From the NCBI RefSeq assembly GCF_001645385.1, contig NZ_LVHI01000012.1, forward strand, positions 162,404 through 226,403: a stretch of 64,000 nucleotides of DNA, read 5' to 3'. A model generated the notes under the pieces. It made no database searches. It was not told the origin of the DNA and saw only the letters and a program-made list of their open reading frames with translations. Shown piece after piece: positions 9,452 to 20,599 of the stretch (position 1 is its first letter; each line of letters opens with the position of its first letter). The position numbers and the translations under genes were made by a program. The DNA comes from Rhodococcoides kyotonense (lineage in GTDB: Bacteria; Actinomycetota; Actinomycetes; Mycobacteriales; Mycobacteriaceae).

Positions 9452-11023
9452 GTGACCACCGCAGACACCGAACACAAGGATCCTGCGCAGAACAGTTCCT
9501 CGGAGTGGACCAACCCGCTCCGCGATCGAAGTGACAAGCGTCTTCCGCGAATCGCCGGACCGTGCAGTCTCGTGATCTTCGGCGTCACTGGCGATCTCGC
9601 TCGTAAGAAGCTCATGCCTGCGGTGTACGACCTGGCGAACCGGGGGCTTCTGCCCCCCGGTTTCGCCCTGGTCGGCTTCGCTCGACGTGAGTGGGGCAAG
9701 GAAGATTTCGCCACGATCGTGCACGACGCGGTCCGGGATCACGCGCGTACACCCTTCAGCGAAGAAGTCTGGAACACCCTGGCCGAAGGGTTCCGGTTCG
9801 TGCAGGGGTCCTTCGACGACGACGCTGCATTCGACGAACTGTCCCGCACGCTCACCGAGCTGGACGAGACCCGCGGGACGGGCGGCAATCACGCGTTCTA
9901 TCTGTCGATCCCACCCGGCGCGTTTCCCGTCGTCCTCGAACAGCTCTCTCGCTCCGGGCTGTCCCAGGGCAAGGACGACCAGTGGCGACGCGTCGTCATC
10001 GAGAAGCCGTTCGGCCACGACCTTCAGAGCGCTCAGGAGCTCAACGCCGTCGTGAACCGAGTGTTCCCGGAGGACACCGTCTTTCGGATCGATCACTACC
10101 TCGGCAAGGAGACGGTTCAGAACATCCTGGCGCTGCGCTTCGCGAACCAGCTGTTCGATCCGATCTGGAATGCGCACTACGTCGACCACGTTCAGATCAC
10201 GATGGCCGAGGACATCGGATTGGGCGGCCGCGCAGGCTATTACGACGGCATCGGCGCGGCCCGTGACGTGATCCAGAACCACCTGCTGCAGCTGCTCGCG
10301 ATCACCGCGATGGAGGAACCGGTCAGTTTCAGCCCGTCGGAACTGCAGTCCGAGAAGATCAAGGTGCTGTCGGCGACCAAGCCTGCACTCCCTCTCGGGG
10401 AAACCACCGCCCGCGGCCAGTACACCGCGGGGTGGCAGGGCAGCCAGAAGGTCAAGGGGCTCAAGGAAGAAGAGGGATTCGACTCCGAATCCAACACCGA
10501 GACGTACGCGGCGATCACCCTGCAGGTCGACACCAGGCGCTGGGGCGGCGTCCCGTTCTACCTGCGCACCGGAAAAGCGTTGGGGCGCAGGGTCACCGAG
10601 ATCGCCATGGTGTTCAAGCGTGCACCGCACCTGCCGTTCGACGCCACCATGACCGAGGAACTCGGCCAGAACGCGCTCGTCATCCGCGTCCAGCCGGACG
10701 AGGGCGTCACCATGCGCTTCGGATCGAAGGTGCCGGGCTCGAGCATGCAGGTGCGCGACGTCAGCATGGACTTCAGCTACGGGCAGGCGTTCACCGAGTC
10801 GTCCCCCGAGGCCTACGAACGTCTGATCCTCGACGTTCTGCTCGGCGAGCCGTCGCTGTTTCCCGTCAACGCCGAGGTCGAACTGTCCTGGAAGATTCTC
10901 GACCCGATTCTCGAGTACTGGGCGTCCGGCGGCACCGCCGAGCCGTACGAGGCCGGCACGTGGGGACCGACCTCCGGTGACGAGATGATGCACCGCACCG
11001 GACGCGAATGGAGAAGGCCGTGA
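9452..11023 (+). CDS. zwf: Glucose-6-phosphate 1-dehydrogenase
   Basis: First step of the oxidative pentose phosphate pathway and the main NADPH source. It has 523 residues from GTG 9452, four bases past tal; the longer open frame overlaps tal and is not supported. The N-terminal NADP-binding motif is FGVTGDLARKKL, and the active-site peptide is RIDHYLGKE. An N-terminal extension of about 45 polar residues precedes the Rossmann fold, as in related actinobacterial enzymes. It is followed directly by opcA, whose product is needed for its assembly or activity. Confidence 0.97.
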   Translation: MTTADTEHKDPAQNSSSEWTNPLRDRSDKRLPRIAGPCSLVIFGVTGDLARKKLMPAVYDLANRGLLPPGFALVGFARREWGKEDFATIVHDAVRDHARTPFSEEVWNTLAEGFRFVQGSFDDDAAFDELSRTLTELDETRGTGGNHAFYLSIPPGAFPVVLEQLSRSGLSQGKDDQWRRVVIEKPFGHDLQSAQELNAVVNRVFPEDTVFRIDHYLGKETVQNILALRFANQLFDPIWNAHYVDHVQITMAEDIGLGGRAGYYDGIGAARDVIQNHLLQLLAITAMEEPVSFSPSELQSEKIKVLSATKPALPLGETTARGQYTAGWQGSQKVKGLKEEEGFDSESNTETYAAITLQVDTRRWGGVPFYLRTGKALGRRVTEIAMVFKRAPHLPFDATMTEELGQNALVIRVQPDEGVTMRFGSKVPGSSMQVRDVSMDFSYGQAFTESSPEAYERLILDVLLGEPSLFPVNAEVELSWKILDPILEYWASGGTAEPYEAGTWGPTSGDEMMHRTGREWRRP

Positions 11024-11928
11024 TCGTCGACATCCCCCGCACCACCACGGCCGAGGTCGGCAAACAGCTGGTCGAGCTGCGCGAGTCCGGTGGTGCCGTC
11101 ACCATCGGGCGCGTACTCACGCTCATCGTCGCCAGCCCGGACGCCGAGAAGGCAGAGCGTGCCATCGAGGCCGCGAACGACGCCAGTCGTGAGCACCCGT
11201 GTCGTGTCATCGTGCTGACCCACGGTGACCGCGCCGCCGAGTCGAGTCTGGACGCCCAGATTCGCGTCGGAGGCGATGCAGGCGCGTCGGAGGTCGTCGT
11301 GCTCAGGCTCAACGGCGAACTGGCGGATCACGAACACAGCGTCGTCATCCCGTTCCTGCTGCCGGACACGCCGATTGTGGCGTGGTGGCCGGACGAGGCT
11401 CCTGCGGTTCCTGCGAAGAATCCGTTGGGCCGCTTGGCTATTCGTCGCATCACCGACGCGACGAACGCTCCGGACACGACCGCGGCGATCAAGAGCCGCG
11501 TCACCAGTTACCGGCAGGGCGATACCGACCTGTCGTGGAGCCGCATCACGTACTGGCGTGGGCTGCTCGCGACGGCACTCGACCAGCCGCCGCACGAGAA
11601 GGTCGTGTCCGTGTCGGTCTCCGGTTTGGCCGAGGAGCCCGCGTTGGACATCCTCGCCGGCTGGCTGGCCGCGAAGCTCGACGTGCCGGTCCACCGGACG
11701 ACGGGCGAGCTGAGAGTCGAGCTGCATCGCGAGAACAGCAGCATCTCGATCACCCGGCCCCAGACCGGCAAGACTGCCACGCTTCGGCGCACGGGACAGC
11801 CCGACGCCGAGGTCGCGCTGGCGCGTCGGGACACGCGTGAATGCCTCGCCGAGGAGCTGCGTCGCCTCGACACGGACGAGATCTACGAACTGGCCCTGAA
11901 CGGACTGTCGAAGGTGACTTATGAGTGA
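11020..11928 (+). CDS. opcA: Glucose-6-phosphate dehydrogenase assembly protein OpcA
   Basis: Partner protein of glucose-6-phosphate dehydrogenase in actinobacteria and cyanobacteria. 302 residues from GTG 11020, whose GTGA overlaps the zwf stop. GGAG lies six bases upstream and the resulting N-terminus VIVDIPRTTT resembles known OpcA proteins; an ATG at 11008 is the alternative. It has no membrane segment. The last eight bases overlap pgl, so zwf, opcA and pgl are probably translated together. Confidence 0.93.
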   Translation: MIVDIPRTTTAEVGKQLVELRESGGAVTIGRVLTLIVASPDAEKAERAIEAANDASREHPCRVIVLTHGDRAAESSLDAQIRVGGDAGASEVVVLRLNGELADHEHSVVIPFLLPDTPIVAWWPDEAPAVPAKNPLGRLAIRRITDATNAPDTTAAIKSRVTSYRQGDTDLSWSRITYWRGLLATALDQPPHEKVVSVSVSGLAEEPALDILAGWLAAKLDVPVHRTTGELRVELHRENSSISITRPQTGKTATLRRTGQPDAEVALARRDTRECLAEELRRLDTDEIYELALNGLSKVTYE

Positions 11929-12667
11929 GACATCGGTTCTGCATTTTCTCGACGCCGACGCGCTCGTCGACGCGGCACGTTCGAGGTTCGTCGACGTCGT
12001 CACCTCGGCGCAGGCCGAGCGTGGATCCGCCTCGGTCGTACTGACCGGTGGTGGAACCGGCATCGCACTGCTCGAAGCTCTGCGCAAGGACTCGGGGAAC
12101 ATCGACTGGAGCCGCGTCGACGTCTATTTCGGCGACGAGCGGTTCCTGCCGGCGGGCGATCCCGAACGCAACGAAGTTCAAGCGTCGGACGCCCTGCTGA
12201 ATCACGTCGACGTGCACCCAGATCGAGTGTTCCGCATGGCCGCGTCGGACGGTCCGCACGAGAGCGACCCCGAGGTGGCTGCGGCGTCGTACGCCCGGGT
12301 TCTCGCAGCCCACGCCGACGAGGGTGAGCGGGCGCCGGAGTTCGACGTGCACCTGCTCGGCATGGGAGGCGAGGGACACATCAATTCCCTGTTCCCCCAT
12401 ACCGACGCGGTGCGCGAGACGACGCAGTACGTCATCGCGGTCGAGGACTCCCCCAAGCCGCCACCCGTGCGAATCACGTTGACTCTGCCCGCGATTCGAC
12501 GTGCGAAGCATGTCTGGCTACTGGTGTCCGGCGAAGCAAAGGCCGAGGCCGTGGCTGCAGCGGTCGGCGGCGCCTCCCCGGACGACGTGCCATCGGCCGG
12601 AGCCGTCGGATCCGAGTCGACGGTGTGGTTCGTCGACACGGCGGCCGCGTCGAAGCTGGACACGTAG
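11921..12667 (+). CDS. pgl: 6-phosphogluconolactonase
   Basis: Hydrolyses 6-phosphogluconolactone made by Zwf. 248 residues of the DevB/SOL type. Marks seen are the phosphate-loop-like VVLTGGGTGIALLEAL near residue 40, the strand-loop WSRVDVYFGDERFLP (about 65-80), and LLGMGGEGHINSLFPHT (about 145-162) with the catalytic His region. It overlaps the opcA stop by eight bases. It is the last gene of the pentose phosphate operon and is followed by a strong hairpin at 12687-12731. Confidence 0.95.
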   Translation: MSETSVLHFLDADALVDAARSRFVDVVTSAQAERGSASVVLTGGGTGIALLEALRKDSGNIDWSRVDVYFGDERFLPAGDPERNEVQASDALLNHVDVHPDRVFRMAASDGPHESDPEVAAASYARVLAAHADEGERAPEFDVHLLGMGGEGHINSLFPHTDAVRETTQYVIAVEDSPKPPPVRITLTLPAIRRAKHVWLLVSGEAKAEAVAAAVGGASPDDVPSAGAVGSESTVWFVDTAAASKLDT

Positions 12668-12972
12668 TACGAGCGGCGAGAACCACGACGGCGTCGAATC
12701 TGCTTGTCCGTCAAGCAGGTTCGACGCCGTCGCCGTCTCTCGACAGGTCCCCGGCGGGCGGCGTCGCAAGGCTCGAATCCGTGGCGTCCGTGCCGGCCGA
12801 CATCTGCGCGCGACCACCGAGAGACCGACGTCCGTGCACGCGATACGCGGTCCCGTCACGCCACGATCGGGCGTCGCTCGAGCACTGTGCCACGGCCTTG
12901 TCCCCCTTTGCCTCGACCCGGCTTCCTATCCCTTCTGACGCGGCCGCCGAGGAAACGGTTCCACCAGCGGAC
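12668..12972. other. Intergenic region after pgl
   Basis: 305 bases between pgl and the convergent epoxide-hydrolase-like gene. The left part is taken up by the hairpin at 12687-12731. In the remaining 240 bases I see short open frames on both strands, but none has a ribosome binding site, recognisable motif or neighbour-like coding pattern. Confidence 0.6.
12687..12731 (+). terminator. Terminator-like hairpin of the tkt-pgl operon
   Basis: Two 20-base arms pair along their whole length with one G-U pair (left arm begins GACGGCGTCGAA; right arm ends TTCGACGCCGTC) around the loop TCCGT. It begins 20 bases past the pgl stop. No T tract follows, as is common for actinobacterial intrinsic terminators. 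Confidence 0.75.
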
Positions 12973-14115
12973 TCACCGCGACAGCGACGAGAAGAAGGTC
13001 CGGAGATCGTCGATCAACTCGCCCGGCGTTTCCATCGCTGCGAAATGTCCGCCGTGATCGAACTCGGTCCACCGGACGATGTGGTTCTGCTTCTCGGCGA
13101 TTCCACGAATACTGTTGTCACGCGCGAACACTGCGGCAGCGGTAGGCACACCCGACGAGGTCAGCTCTGCTCCCCACTGCGTCGACTCCTTGTACAGGCG
13201 CATCGACGACCCGATGGTCTCGGTGAACCACAGAATGCTGACGTTCGCGAGCAGCATGTCGCGGTCGATCGCGTCGGATAGGGTCTTCGCCGGGTCGATG
13301 TAGGTGTTCACGACGTCGATCACCCAGGACAGCAATCCGACCGGTGAATCGGTCAGTGCGGGTGCAAGCGTTGCGGGCCGCGTCGAATGAACAGACGCAT
13401 ACGACGCTGTCTCGGAATTGCTCCAATCTGCCAGCGCCGCAACTTTTTTCCGATCCTCGGCACTGTATCCGCTACCGTCGTCGTCCCACGACGGGATGGT
13501 GATCGGTCCGTTCATGTGCACTCCGATGACCTTGTCCGGCGCAATCCGCCCGAGCTGCGGGGCGATGAACGAACCGGCGTCTCCGCCTTGTGCACCGTAG
13601 CGGTCGTAGCCGAGTTCGGCCATGAGCCGCGCGATCAGCTCGGCCGAACACACCGTGTCTGCGTCACCGCGCCGGGTCGTGGGGCCCGAGAAGCCGAATC
13701 CGGGGAGTGTGGGCACCACGACGTGGAACGCCTGCGCCGTATCGTCGCCGTGGCCACGCGGATCCGTGAGCGGTCCGATCACGTCGCCGAAGTCCTCGAA
13801 CGGCCATCCGTGAACGAGAACCAACGGAACCGCGTCGGGATCCGGCGACGCGACGTGGACGTAGTGGAGCGTTCGGCCGTCGATGTCTGCGACGAACTGC
13901 GGGTACCGATTCAGTCTCTTCTCGTGGGCACGCCAGTCGAACGCCGTGGCCCAGTACTCGGCGAGTTCGCGCAGATACGTGACAGGGACGCCGTACTCCC
14001 ATCCGACACCGGGAAGGTCGTCCGGCCAGCGGGTGCCGGTCAGACGCCGTCGAAGGTCGTCGAGTTCGGCCTGAGGAATGTCGACACGGAACGGTGATGC
14101 CTTGAACGAAGTCAT
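12973..14115 (-). CDS. Epoxide hydrolase family protein (alpha/beta hydrolase with EHN domain)
   Basis: 380 residues, the usual length for microsomal-type epoxide hydrolases. An N-terminal EHN-like domain (about 1-110: FRVDIPQAELDDLRRRL, then TRWPDDLPGVGWEYG) precedes the alpha/beta-hydrolase core. The oxyanion loop is HGWPFEDFGD, where HGWPGS is usual. The nucleophile elbow is GGDAGSFIAP, where GGDWG is usual; the Asp is kept. The base His is in FDHGGHFAAME near the C-terminus. No signal peptide. ATG 14115 is preceded by TACCGT and seven bases, a leaderless pattern. It stands alone between two metabolic operons and looks like an accessory gene. The substrate is unknown; a haloalkane or other hydrolase activity cannot be excluded. 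Confidence 0.88.
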   Translation of the reverse strand: MTSFKASPFRVDIPQAELDDLRRRLTGTRWPDDLPGVGWEYGVPVTYLRELAEYWATAFDWRAHEKRLNRYPQFVADIDGRTLHYVHVASPDPDAVPLVLVHGWPFEDFGDVIGPLTDPRGHGDDTAQAFHVVVPTLPGFGFSGPTTRRGDADTVCSAELIARLMAELGYDRYGAQGGDAGSFIAPQLGRIAPDKVIGVHMNGPITIPSWDDDGSGYSAEDRKKVAALADWSNSETASYASVHSTRPATLAPALTDSPVGLLSWVIDVVNTYIDPAKTLSDAIDRDMLLANVSILWFTETIGSSMRLYKESTQWGAELTSSGVPTAAAVFARDNSIRGIAEKQNHIVRWTEFDHGGHFAAMETPGELIDDLRTFFSSLSR

Positions 14116-14122
14116 GCCACGC

Positions 14123-14128
14123 ACGGTA
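14123..14128 (-). promoter_or_regulatory. Putative -10 hexamer for the epoxide-hydrolase-like gene
   Basis: TACCGT on the minus strand, seven bases before ATG 14115. It touches the ppc terminator stem, so this promoter would start directly after the previous unit ends. Confidence 0.4.
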
Positions 14129-14166
14129 TGGGCTGTCGAGGACGGCTTCGGTCCTCGACAGCCCAT
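14128..14166 (-). terminator. Terminator-like hairpin of ppc
   Basis: Perfect 16-base arms (ATGGGCTGTCGAGGAC and its complement) around a seven-base loop GGCTTCG that can close further to a stable tetraloop. It begins 10 bases past the ppc stop. Confidence 0.75.
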
Positions 14167-14175
14167 CGAGAACTA

Positions 14176-17004
14176 TTACCCGCTGTTGCGCAACGCCGTC
14201 GCTAGACCGTTCATCGTCAACAGAATTCCGCGCTTGACGCGCTCGTCGTCGTCGCCTGCACGGAAGCGCCGCAGCATTTCGACCTGCATCTGGTTCAGCG
14301 GCTCGAGATACGGGAACCGGTTGTGCACCGACCGTTCCAGCGCCGGGTTGTCCTCGAGCAATCGGGAATGACCGGTGATCTTCAGGTACATCTCGATGGT
14401 CTTCGCGTGTTCGGTCTCGATCATGCCGAAGATGCGATCACGCAAAGCCGTGTCCGGCACCAGCTCGGCGTATCGAGCGGCAATGCCGAGATCCGACTTC
14501 GCCATGACCTGAGCGAGATTGGACAGCACCGTCTGGAAGAACGGCCACTTCCGGTACAGGTCGGTCAGCACGGCCAGCTTCTCGTCGTCGCCGTCGACCC
14601 ATTCCTCGAACGCCGAGCCGGTTCCGTACCACCCCGGAAGCATGACGCGGCACTGACTCCAGGACATGACCCACGGGATCGCCCGGAGGTCGTAGACCGA
14701 GTTGGTGGGCTTCCGCGATGCGGGCCTGCTACCGATGTTCAACTCCCCGACCTCGGCGACGGGCGTCGACGTCCGGAAGTACTCGACGAACCCGGGCTCC
14801 TCGTGCACCAGACGGCCGTAGGCGGCACGGGCTCTGGCCGCCAGGTCGTCGAGCACGGCGTAGGCCGGTTCGGCCCCGTCGCCCAGACCTTCGACGTCGA
14901 GCAACGTCGATTCCAGCGTGCCCGCGACGAGCGATTCGAGGTTGCGCCGTGCCATCGACGGTTCGGCGTACTTCGCCGCGATGATCTCGCCCTGCTCGGT
15001 GAGTCGAAGCGAGCCCTGGACGACGCCGGGCGGCTGGGCGAGGATCGCGTCGTAGCTGGGGCCGCCGCCGCGTCCCACGGTGCCGCCGCGACCGTGGAAC
15101 AGCCGCAGTCGAATTCCCGTGGTGCGCGACGCCTCCAGCAGATCCAGTTCGGCGCGGTACAGCGCCCAGTTGGCCGCGAGGTACCCGCCGTCCTTGTTGG
15201 AGTCCGAGTACCCGAGCATGACTTCCTGGTTCATGCCGCGGCCCTCGACGAGAGCTCGGTAGACCGGGACGTTCAGCGTCGCGACGAGCGTCTCGGCGCC
15301 CTGCTGCAGGTCTTCGATCGTTTCGAACAGCGGCACGACGCCGACGGTCGACGTCGGGGCCGACCCGTCCGCACCCGGATCGAAGATGCCTGCTTCCTTG
15401 AGCAGAAGGGCCGCTTCGAGCATGTCGCTGACCGACTGACACATGCTGATGATGTAGTTCTGGATCGTGTCGGGGCCGAGATGATCGATCGCCGTCTTCG
15501 CGGCGCGGACGATGCCGAGTTCCTTGGTCGCAAGGTCGCTCAGTCGGGCGTCGGCTGCCACGAGCGGACGACGCGTCGTCAGCTCCCGAGACAGCAGTGC
15601 GACCCGCTCGTCCTCCCCCAGCGACGCGTAGTCCGGATGCACACCGGCCCACGCCAACAGTTCGGCAACGACCTCTTCGTGCGTCTCCGAGTTCTGACGC
15701 ATGTCCAGGGCCTGCAGATGGAACCCGAACGTCTCGACGGCTTGTCGGAGCGCGAGCAGACGGTCGTCGGCGATCAGTGCGTCGCCGTCGGCACGCAGTG
15801 CTCGGTCGATGACGTCGAGATCGTTCAACACGTCCTGCGGGGCGGCATACGGCGTCGCGCCCAGGTCGAGCGCAGAGACAGGCAGCGAGTCGAGCACTGC
15901 AACCGCGGTGGCGGTGAGTCGGGCACGAATTCCACGGACTGCGACGCGGTACGGCTCGTCCTCCCGTCGGTCGTCGGGATCTCCCGACTCCGCAGCGAGG
16001 GCGGTCAATTCGTCGGCGATGTCGGCCAACCGCGCCGACATCGACAGTTCCTTCTCCAGCGCGACCAACTGGTCCAGGTAGTGCGCGAAGGCGACGTATC
16101 CCGCCTGGTGTGTCGCGGTGTGCACGACGTCGCCGGTGACGTTCGGGTTGCCGTCGCGGTCGCCGCCGATCCACGAACCGGGGCGCAGGATCGGCCGCGG
16201 CAGCAGACCGTCCTCGGGGTACCGTGTACGCAGTGCGGCACGGACATCCGCGTTCAGCGCCGGGATGACGTCGAAGAGCGATGTCTCGAAGTACCGGAGC
16301 CCGACCTCGATCTCGTCCTGGATCCGCAAGCGGGACAAGCGGATCAACGCCGTCTCCCACAGTGTCAGCACCTGACGCCTGATCGAGGCATCAACGGACG
16401 CAAGCTCTTTCGCGGCCGACGCCTTGTTCGGCGCCGCAGCCATCGCGACCTCTCGACGACGCATCAGCTCGGTGATCTTGGACTGTACGTCGAACACCGT
16501 GCGCCGACGCGTCTCCGTCGGATGCGCCGTGATGACCGGCGAGACAAGGGCATCGGTCAATGCGGACGCGATCCGGTCGCGCGTGAGGTTCGCGGCGTCG
16601 AGCTTGAGCCAGGTCGCCTCGAGGCTGCTGTCCTGCGGCGGATCCTCGCGGTCGAGGTGAATCGCGCGTCGACGCTCGCGGTGCAGATCCTCGGCGAGGT
16701 TGGCCAGGAGCGAGAAATGACTGAATGCGCGGATGAGCGGAATCGCTTGGGCTACAGCGGTATCGGCGTACATGCCGACGGAGGTGCCTCGATCGACCTC
16801 CGAACGGCGGACGGCGAACGATTCGACACGCGCCCGCTCGACGAGGTCGAACGTCTCCTCACCCTCGTGTTCGCGAATGATGTCGCCGAGAATCCCACCG
16901 AGATAACGGATGTCCTCGCGCAGCGGTTCGGTCAGCTCGCGACCCTGGGTCGTCGGTGTGACGAACGCAGGAGATCCAGCCGACTCCACAGGGGTTTCAC
17001 TCAT
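14176..17004 (-). CDS. ppc: Phosphoenolpyruvate carboxylase
   Basis: Carboxylates PEP to oxaloacetate, refilling the TCA cycle. It has 942 residues, full length. The catalytic His motif is [13 protein letters not shown] (near residue 155). The Lys/Arg loop is [13 protein letters not shown], with [11 protein letters not shown] before it, and the C-terminus ends RNSG, close to the usual RNTG. ATG 17004 follows GATACT and TACTGT sequences with no clear ribosome binding site, so translation may be leaderless or weakly initiated. It lies downstream of gap-pgk-tpiA-secG; Corynebacterium keeps ppc in the same cluster. Confidence 0.97.
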   Translation of the reverse strand: MSETPVESAGSPAFVTPTTQGRELTEPLREDIRYLGGILGDIIREHEGEETFDLVERARVESFAVRRSEVDRGTSVGMYADTAVAQAIPLIRAFSHFSLLANLAEDLHRERRRAIHLDREDPPQDSSLEATWLKLDAANLTRDRIASALTDALVSPVITAHPTETRRRTVFDVQSKITELMRRREVAMAAAPNKASAAKELASVDASIRRQVLTLWETALIRLSRLRIQDEIEVGLRYFETSLFDVIPALNADVRAALRTRYPEDGLLPRPILRPGSWIGGDRDGNPNVTGDVVHTATHQAGYVAFAHYLDQLVALEKELSMSARLADIADELTALAAESGDPDDRREDEPYRVAVRGIRARLTATAVAVLDSLPVSALDLGATPYAAPQDVLNDLDVIDRALRADGDALIADDRLLALRQAVETFGFHLQALDMRQNSETHEEVVAELLAWAGVHPDYASLGEDERVALLSRELTTRRPLVAADARLSDLATKELGIVRAAKTAIDHLGPDTIQNYIISMCQSVSDMLEAALLLKEAGIFDPGADGSAPTSTVGVVPLFETIEDLQQGAETLVATLNVPVYRALVEGRGMNQEVMLGYSDSNKDGGYLAANWALYRAELDLLEASRTTGIRLRLFHGRGGTVGRGGGPSYDAILAQPPGVVQGSLRLTEQGEIIAAKYAEPSMARRNLESLVAGTLESTLLDVEGLGDGAEPAYAVLDDLAARARAAYGRLVHEEPGFVEYFRTSTPVAEVGELNIGSRPASRKPTNSVYDLRAIPWVMSWSQCRVMLPGWYGTGSAFEEWVDGDDEKLAVLTDLYRKWPFFQTVLSNLAQVMAKSDLGIAARYAELVPDTALRDRIFGMIETEHAKTIEMYLKITGHSRLLEDNPALERSVHNRFPYLEPLNQMQVEMLRRFRAGDDDERVKRGILLTMNGLATALRNSG

Positions 17005-17096
17005 TCGTACAGTATCGCCGAACGCCCCCGCATCCGCAGTTCACACCACGTCGTGTCGGCATGTCTTTACAAATGACCTCGGTGAGGCCGCGACAG

Positions 17097-17330
17097 TCAG
17101 GAGAACTTGATCTCGAGGCCGATGCCGAGAATCGCGATGAGCCAGACGATGCCGGTGAAGATGGTCAAGCGGTCGAGGTTCTTCTCGACGACCGTCGAAC
17201 TCGACAGAGACGATTGCACGCCGCCACCGAACAGACTGGACAGACCGCCGCCCTTACCCCGGTGCAACAGCACCAGAAGAATCAGCGCCAAGCTGGTGAC
17301 GACCAGCAAGATATCCAGAAACAGTTCCAT
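17097..17330 (-). CDS. secG: Preprotein translocase subunit SecG
   Basis: Small subunit of the SecYEG channel, 77 residues. It has two transmembrane helices (about residues 3-22 and 55-73) joined by the conserved glycine-rich cytoplasmic loop HRGKGGGLSSLFGGG. The length is typical of actinobacterial SecG. It sits between tpiA and ppc on the same strand; the hairpin at 17388-17427 separates it from tpiA, so its level may be set by partial read-through. Confidence 0.95.
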   Translation of the reverse strand: MELFLDILLVVTSLALILLVLLHRGKGGGLSSLFGGGVQSSLSSSTVVEKNLDRLTIFTGIVWLIAILGIGLEIKFS

Positions 17331-17387
17331 GTCCGCCTCACATCGATTCAGCTCACGACCGCTGACAGCCTACCTGTCGAACGCCGA

Positions 17388-17427
17388 CTGCCGTGCCACC
17401 GCCTCTCGCGAGACAGTGGCACGGCAG
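17388..17427 (-). terminator. Hairpin between tpiA and secG
   Basis: Perfect 12-base arms CTGCCGTGCCAC / GTGGCACGGCAG with a 16-base loop, in the 122-base gap after tpiA. It could end or attenuate the gap-pgk-tpiA transcript before secG. Confidence 0.55.
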
Positions 17428-17452
17428 CTCCGGTCGGGTGTCGCCCAGAAGA

Positions 17453-18238
17453 TCAGGGCAGGGGTCCCCCTGCGGCGATGGCCGACAGGGTGGCGAACTC
17501 GTCCGCCTTCAACGACGCACCACCGACGAGGGCGCCGTCGACGTCGTTCTGCGCGACGATCTCGCCGACGTTCTTGGCGTTGACCGATCCGCCGTAGAGG
17601 ATTCGAACGCCGGCCGCGACATCGGCGGACGCCAGCGTCTGCAGTTCCTCGCGAATGGCTGCGCACACTTCCTGCGCATCCGCAGCGCTGGCCACCTTGC
17701 CGGTACCGATGGCCCACACGGGCTCGTACGCGATGACGATCTTGGAGATGTCCTCGGCGGACAGCCCCTCGAGCGACGCACGCAGCTGAGCGACGTTGTA
17801 CGACACGTGCTCACCGGCCTCTCGAATGTTCAGGCCTTCGCCGATGCAGACAATCGGCGTCAGCCCGTGCTTCAGCGCAGCCTTGGTCTTGGCCAGGACC
17901 GTCGCGTCGTCCTCGCTGTGCAGCGTGCGGCGCTCGGAATGTCCGACGACGACGAACGTGCATCCCAGCTTGGCGAGCATGCCACCGCTGATCTCACCGG
18001 TGTACGCACCCGAGTCGTGAGTCGACACGTCCTGCGCACCGAAGGTGAGCAGCAGCTTGTCACCCTCGATCAGCGTCTGCACGCTGCGGATGTCGGTGAA
18101 CGGCGGGATGACCGTCACGTCGACCTTGTCGAAGTACTTCGCGGGCAACGAGAACGCGATCTTCTGTACCAACGAGATGGCCTCGAGGTGGTTGAGATTC
18201 ATCTTCCAGTTGCCGGCGATAAGCGGCTTACGTGCCAT
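17453..18238 (-). CDS. tpiA: Triosephosphate isomerase
   Basis: Interconverts dihydroxyacetone phosphate and glyceraldehyde-3-phosphate. 261 residues, TIM barrel. The substrate lysine is in GNWKMN, the His in VVVGHSERR, the catalytic Glu in [12 protein letters not shown] (about residue 170), and phosphate-loop residues in ILYGGSV. ATG 18238 starts four bases after the pgk stop, and the longer open frame upstream overlaps pgk and is discarded. Third gene of gap-pgk-tpiA. Confidence 0.97.
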   Translation of the reverse strand: MARKPLIAGNWKMNLNHLEAISLVQKIAFSLPAKYFDKVDVTVIPPFTDIRSVQTLIEGDKLLLTFGAQDVSTHDSGAYTGEISGGMLAKLGCTFVVVGHSERRTLHSEDDATVLAKTKAALKHGLTPIVCIGEGLNIREAGEHVSYNVAQLRASLEGLSAEDISKIVIAYEPVWAIGTGKVASAADAQEVCAAIREELQTLASADVAAGVRILYGGSVNAKNVGEIVAQNDVDGALVGGASLKADEFATLSAIAAGGPLP

Positions 18239-18242
18239 CTGT

Positions 18243-19454
18243 TCAGTCCTCCAGGGCTGCGAGACCGGGGAGCTGCTTGCCCTCGAGGTATCCGAGCGAC
18301 GCCCCTCCTCCGGTGGAGATGTGCGAGAAACCGTCGTCCGGAAGTCCGAGGGCCCGGACCGCGGCAGCGGAGTCGCCGCCACCGACGACGCTGAAAGCGC
18401 CGTTCGAGGTCGCCGCGACGATCGCCTCGGCGAGACCCTTGGTGCCTGCCGCGAACTTCTCGAACTCGAACACACCCATGGGGCCGTTCCAGAACACCGT
18501 CTTGGCCGCGCGCAGAACCGCACCGAAACGCTCGACGGACTCCGGGCCGATGTCCAGACCCATCCAGCCGTCGGGAATCTCGTACGACGGCACCGTCTTC
18601 GCTTCCGCATCCGCGGAGAACGAATCGGCGACGACGACGTCCTTCGGCAGGTGGATGACGTCACCGAAACGCTCGAGCAGGTCCTTGCACGTGTCGATCA
18701 TGTCGTCCTGCAGCAGCGACGAACCGACGGACTGTCCCTGAGCCGCGAGGAACGTGAAGCACATTCCGCCGCCGATGACGAGTGTGTCGACCTTCGGTGC
18801 CAATGCTTCGATGACCGCGAGCTTGTCGGACACCTTCGAGCCACCCAGCACGACCGCGTACGGGCGCTGCGGGGTCTCGGTCAGCGTCTTCAGGACGTCG
18901 ACCTCGGTGCCGACCAGGTTGCCCGCGTACGACGGGAGCAACTTCGCGACGTCGTAGACCGACGCCTGCTTGCGGTGGACCACACCGAAGCCGTCGGACA
19001 CGAACGCACCTTCGCCGTCGGTCAGCGCCACCAACTCGGCGGCGAGCGCGGCACGCTCCGCCTCGTCCTTGCTGGTCTCGCGCGGATCGAAGCGGATGTT
19101 CTCGAGCAGGAGGACGTCGCCGTCGGTCAGTCCCTCGGCGCGCGCCTGGGCATCCTGCCCGACGACGTCGCCGGCCAGCTGCACGTGCCTGCCCAGCAGC
19201 TCGCCGAGCTTCGACGCGACAGGCGCCAACGAGTACTTCGACTCGGGCTTGCCATCCGGTCGTCCGAGATGCGCCGTCACGATGAGCTTGGCGCCCGCGT
19301 CGAGCAGGGCGTTCAGCGTCGGAAGCGACGCGACGATCCGGCCCGGATCGGTGATGACACCGTTCTCGATCGGAACATTGAAGTCCGATCGGACCAGCAC
19401 AGCGCGGCCGGACACCCCGGCGGCGATCAGATCCTGCAGTGTTTTGACTGCCAT
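18243..19454 (-). CDS. pgk: Phosphoglycerate kinase
   Basis: Makes ATP from 1,3-bisphosphoglycerate. 403 residues, two-domain kinase. Seen: [11 protein letters not shown] near residue 20, [13 protein letters not shown] near 60, the hinge region [11 protein letters not shown], and the nucleotide-site GGGDSAAAV in the C-terminal domain. ATG 19454 begins four bases after the gap stop, and the four-base spacing repeats at the tpiA junction. Confidence 0.97.
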   Translation of the reverse strand: MAVKTLQDLIAAGVSGRAVLVRSDFNVPIENGVITDPGRIVASLPTLNALLDAGAKLIVTAHLGRPDGKPESKYSLAPVASKLGELLGRHVQLAGDVVGQDAQARAEGLTDGDVLLLENIRFDPRETSKDEAERAALAAELVALTDGEGAFVSDGFGVVHRKQASVYDVAKLLPSYAGNLVGTEVDVLKTLTETPQRPYAVVLGGSKVSDKLAVIEALAPKVDTLVIGGGMCFTFLAAQGQSVGSSLLQDDMIDTCKDLLERFGDVIHLPKDVVVADSFSADAEAKTVPSYEIPDGWMGLDIGPESVERFGAVLRAAKTVFWNGPMGVFEFEKFAAGTKGLAEAIVAATSNGAFSVVGGGDSAAAVRALGLPDDGFSHISTGGGASLGYLEGKQLPGLAALED

Positions 19455-19458
19455 GTGA

Positions 19459-20487
<1,029 letters not shown>

Positions 20488-20548
20488 CTAAGTTGTTGAA
20501 CCGTTTGTCGGATTTCGTGCATGTGGACATCCGCACGCAGCAGATCCC

Positions 20549-20554
20549 ACCCTA
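20549..20554 (-). promoter_or_regulatory. Possible -10 element of gap-pgk-tpiA
   Basis: TAGGGT on the minus strand in the 121-base gap between whiA and gap. No matching -35 box is evident. Confidence 0.35.
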
Positions 20555-20599
20555 GTGCGCAGTCACGACTCGCGCGCGGGTCGTCCGCTACCAGGGCAT

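Noticed and set aside
6043..9714. Very long open frame (1223 codons) on the minus strand opposite tkt and tal
   Set aside because: Mirror-frame artefact of GC-rich coding DNA: the translation is Arg/Asp/Val/His-rich without domains, while the plus strand encodes two complete enzymes.
9365..11023. zwf starting inside tal
   Set aside because: The extra N-terminus is the out-of-frame end of tal. GTG 9452 lies just past the tal stop.
12711..12893. Short minus-strand frame (60 codons) after pgl
   Set aside because: No ribosome binding site, starts inside the terminator region, composition like a random GC-rich frame.
14323..17076. 917-codon open frame opposite ppc
   Set aside because: Same artefact. 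Ppc on the other strand is intact with all motifs.
17005..17096. tRNA gene between secG and ppc
   Set aside because: No cloverleaf arms or TTCGAATC-type T loop can be found. I saw no tRNA anywhere in the window.
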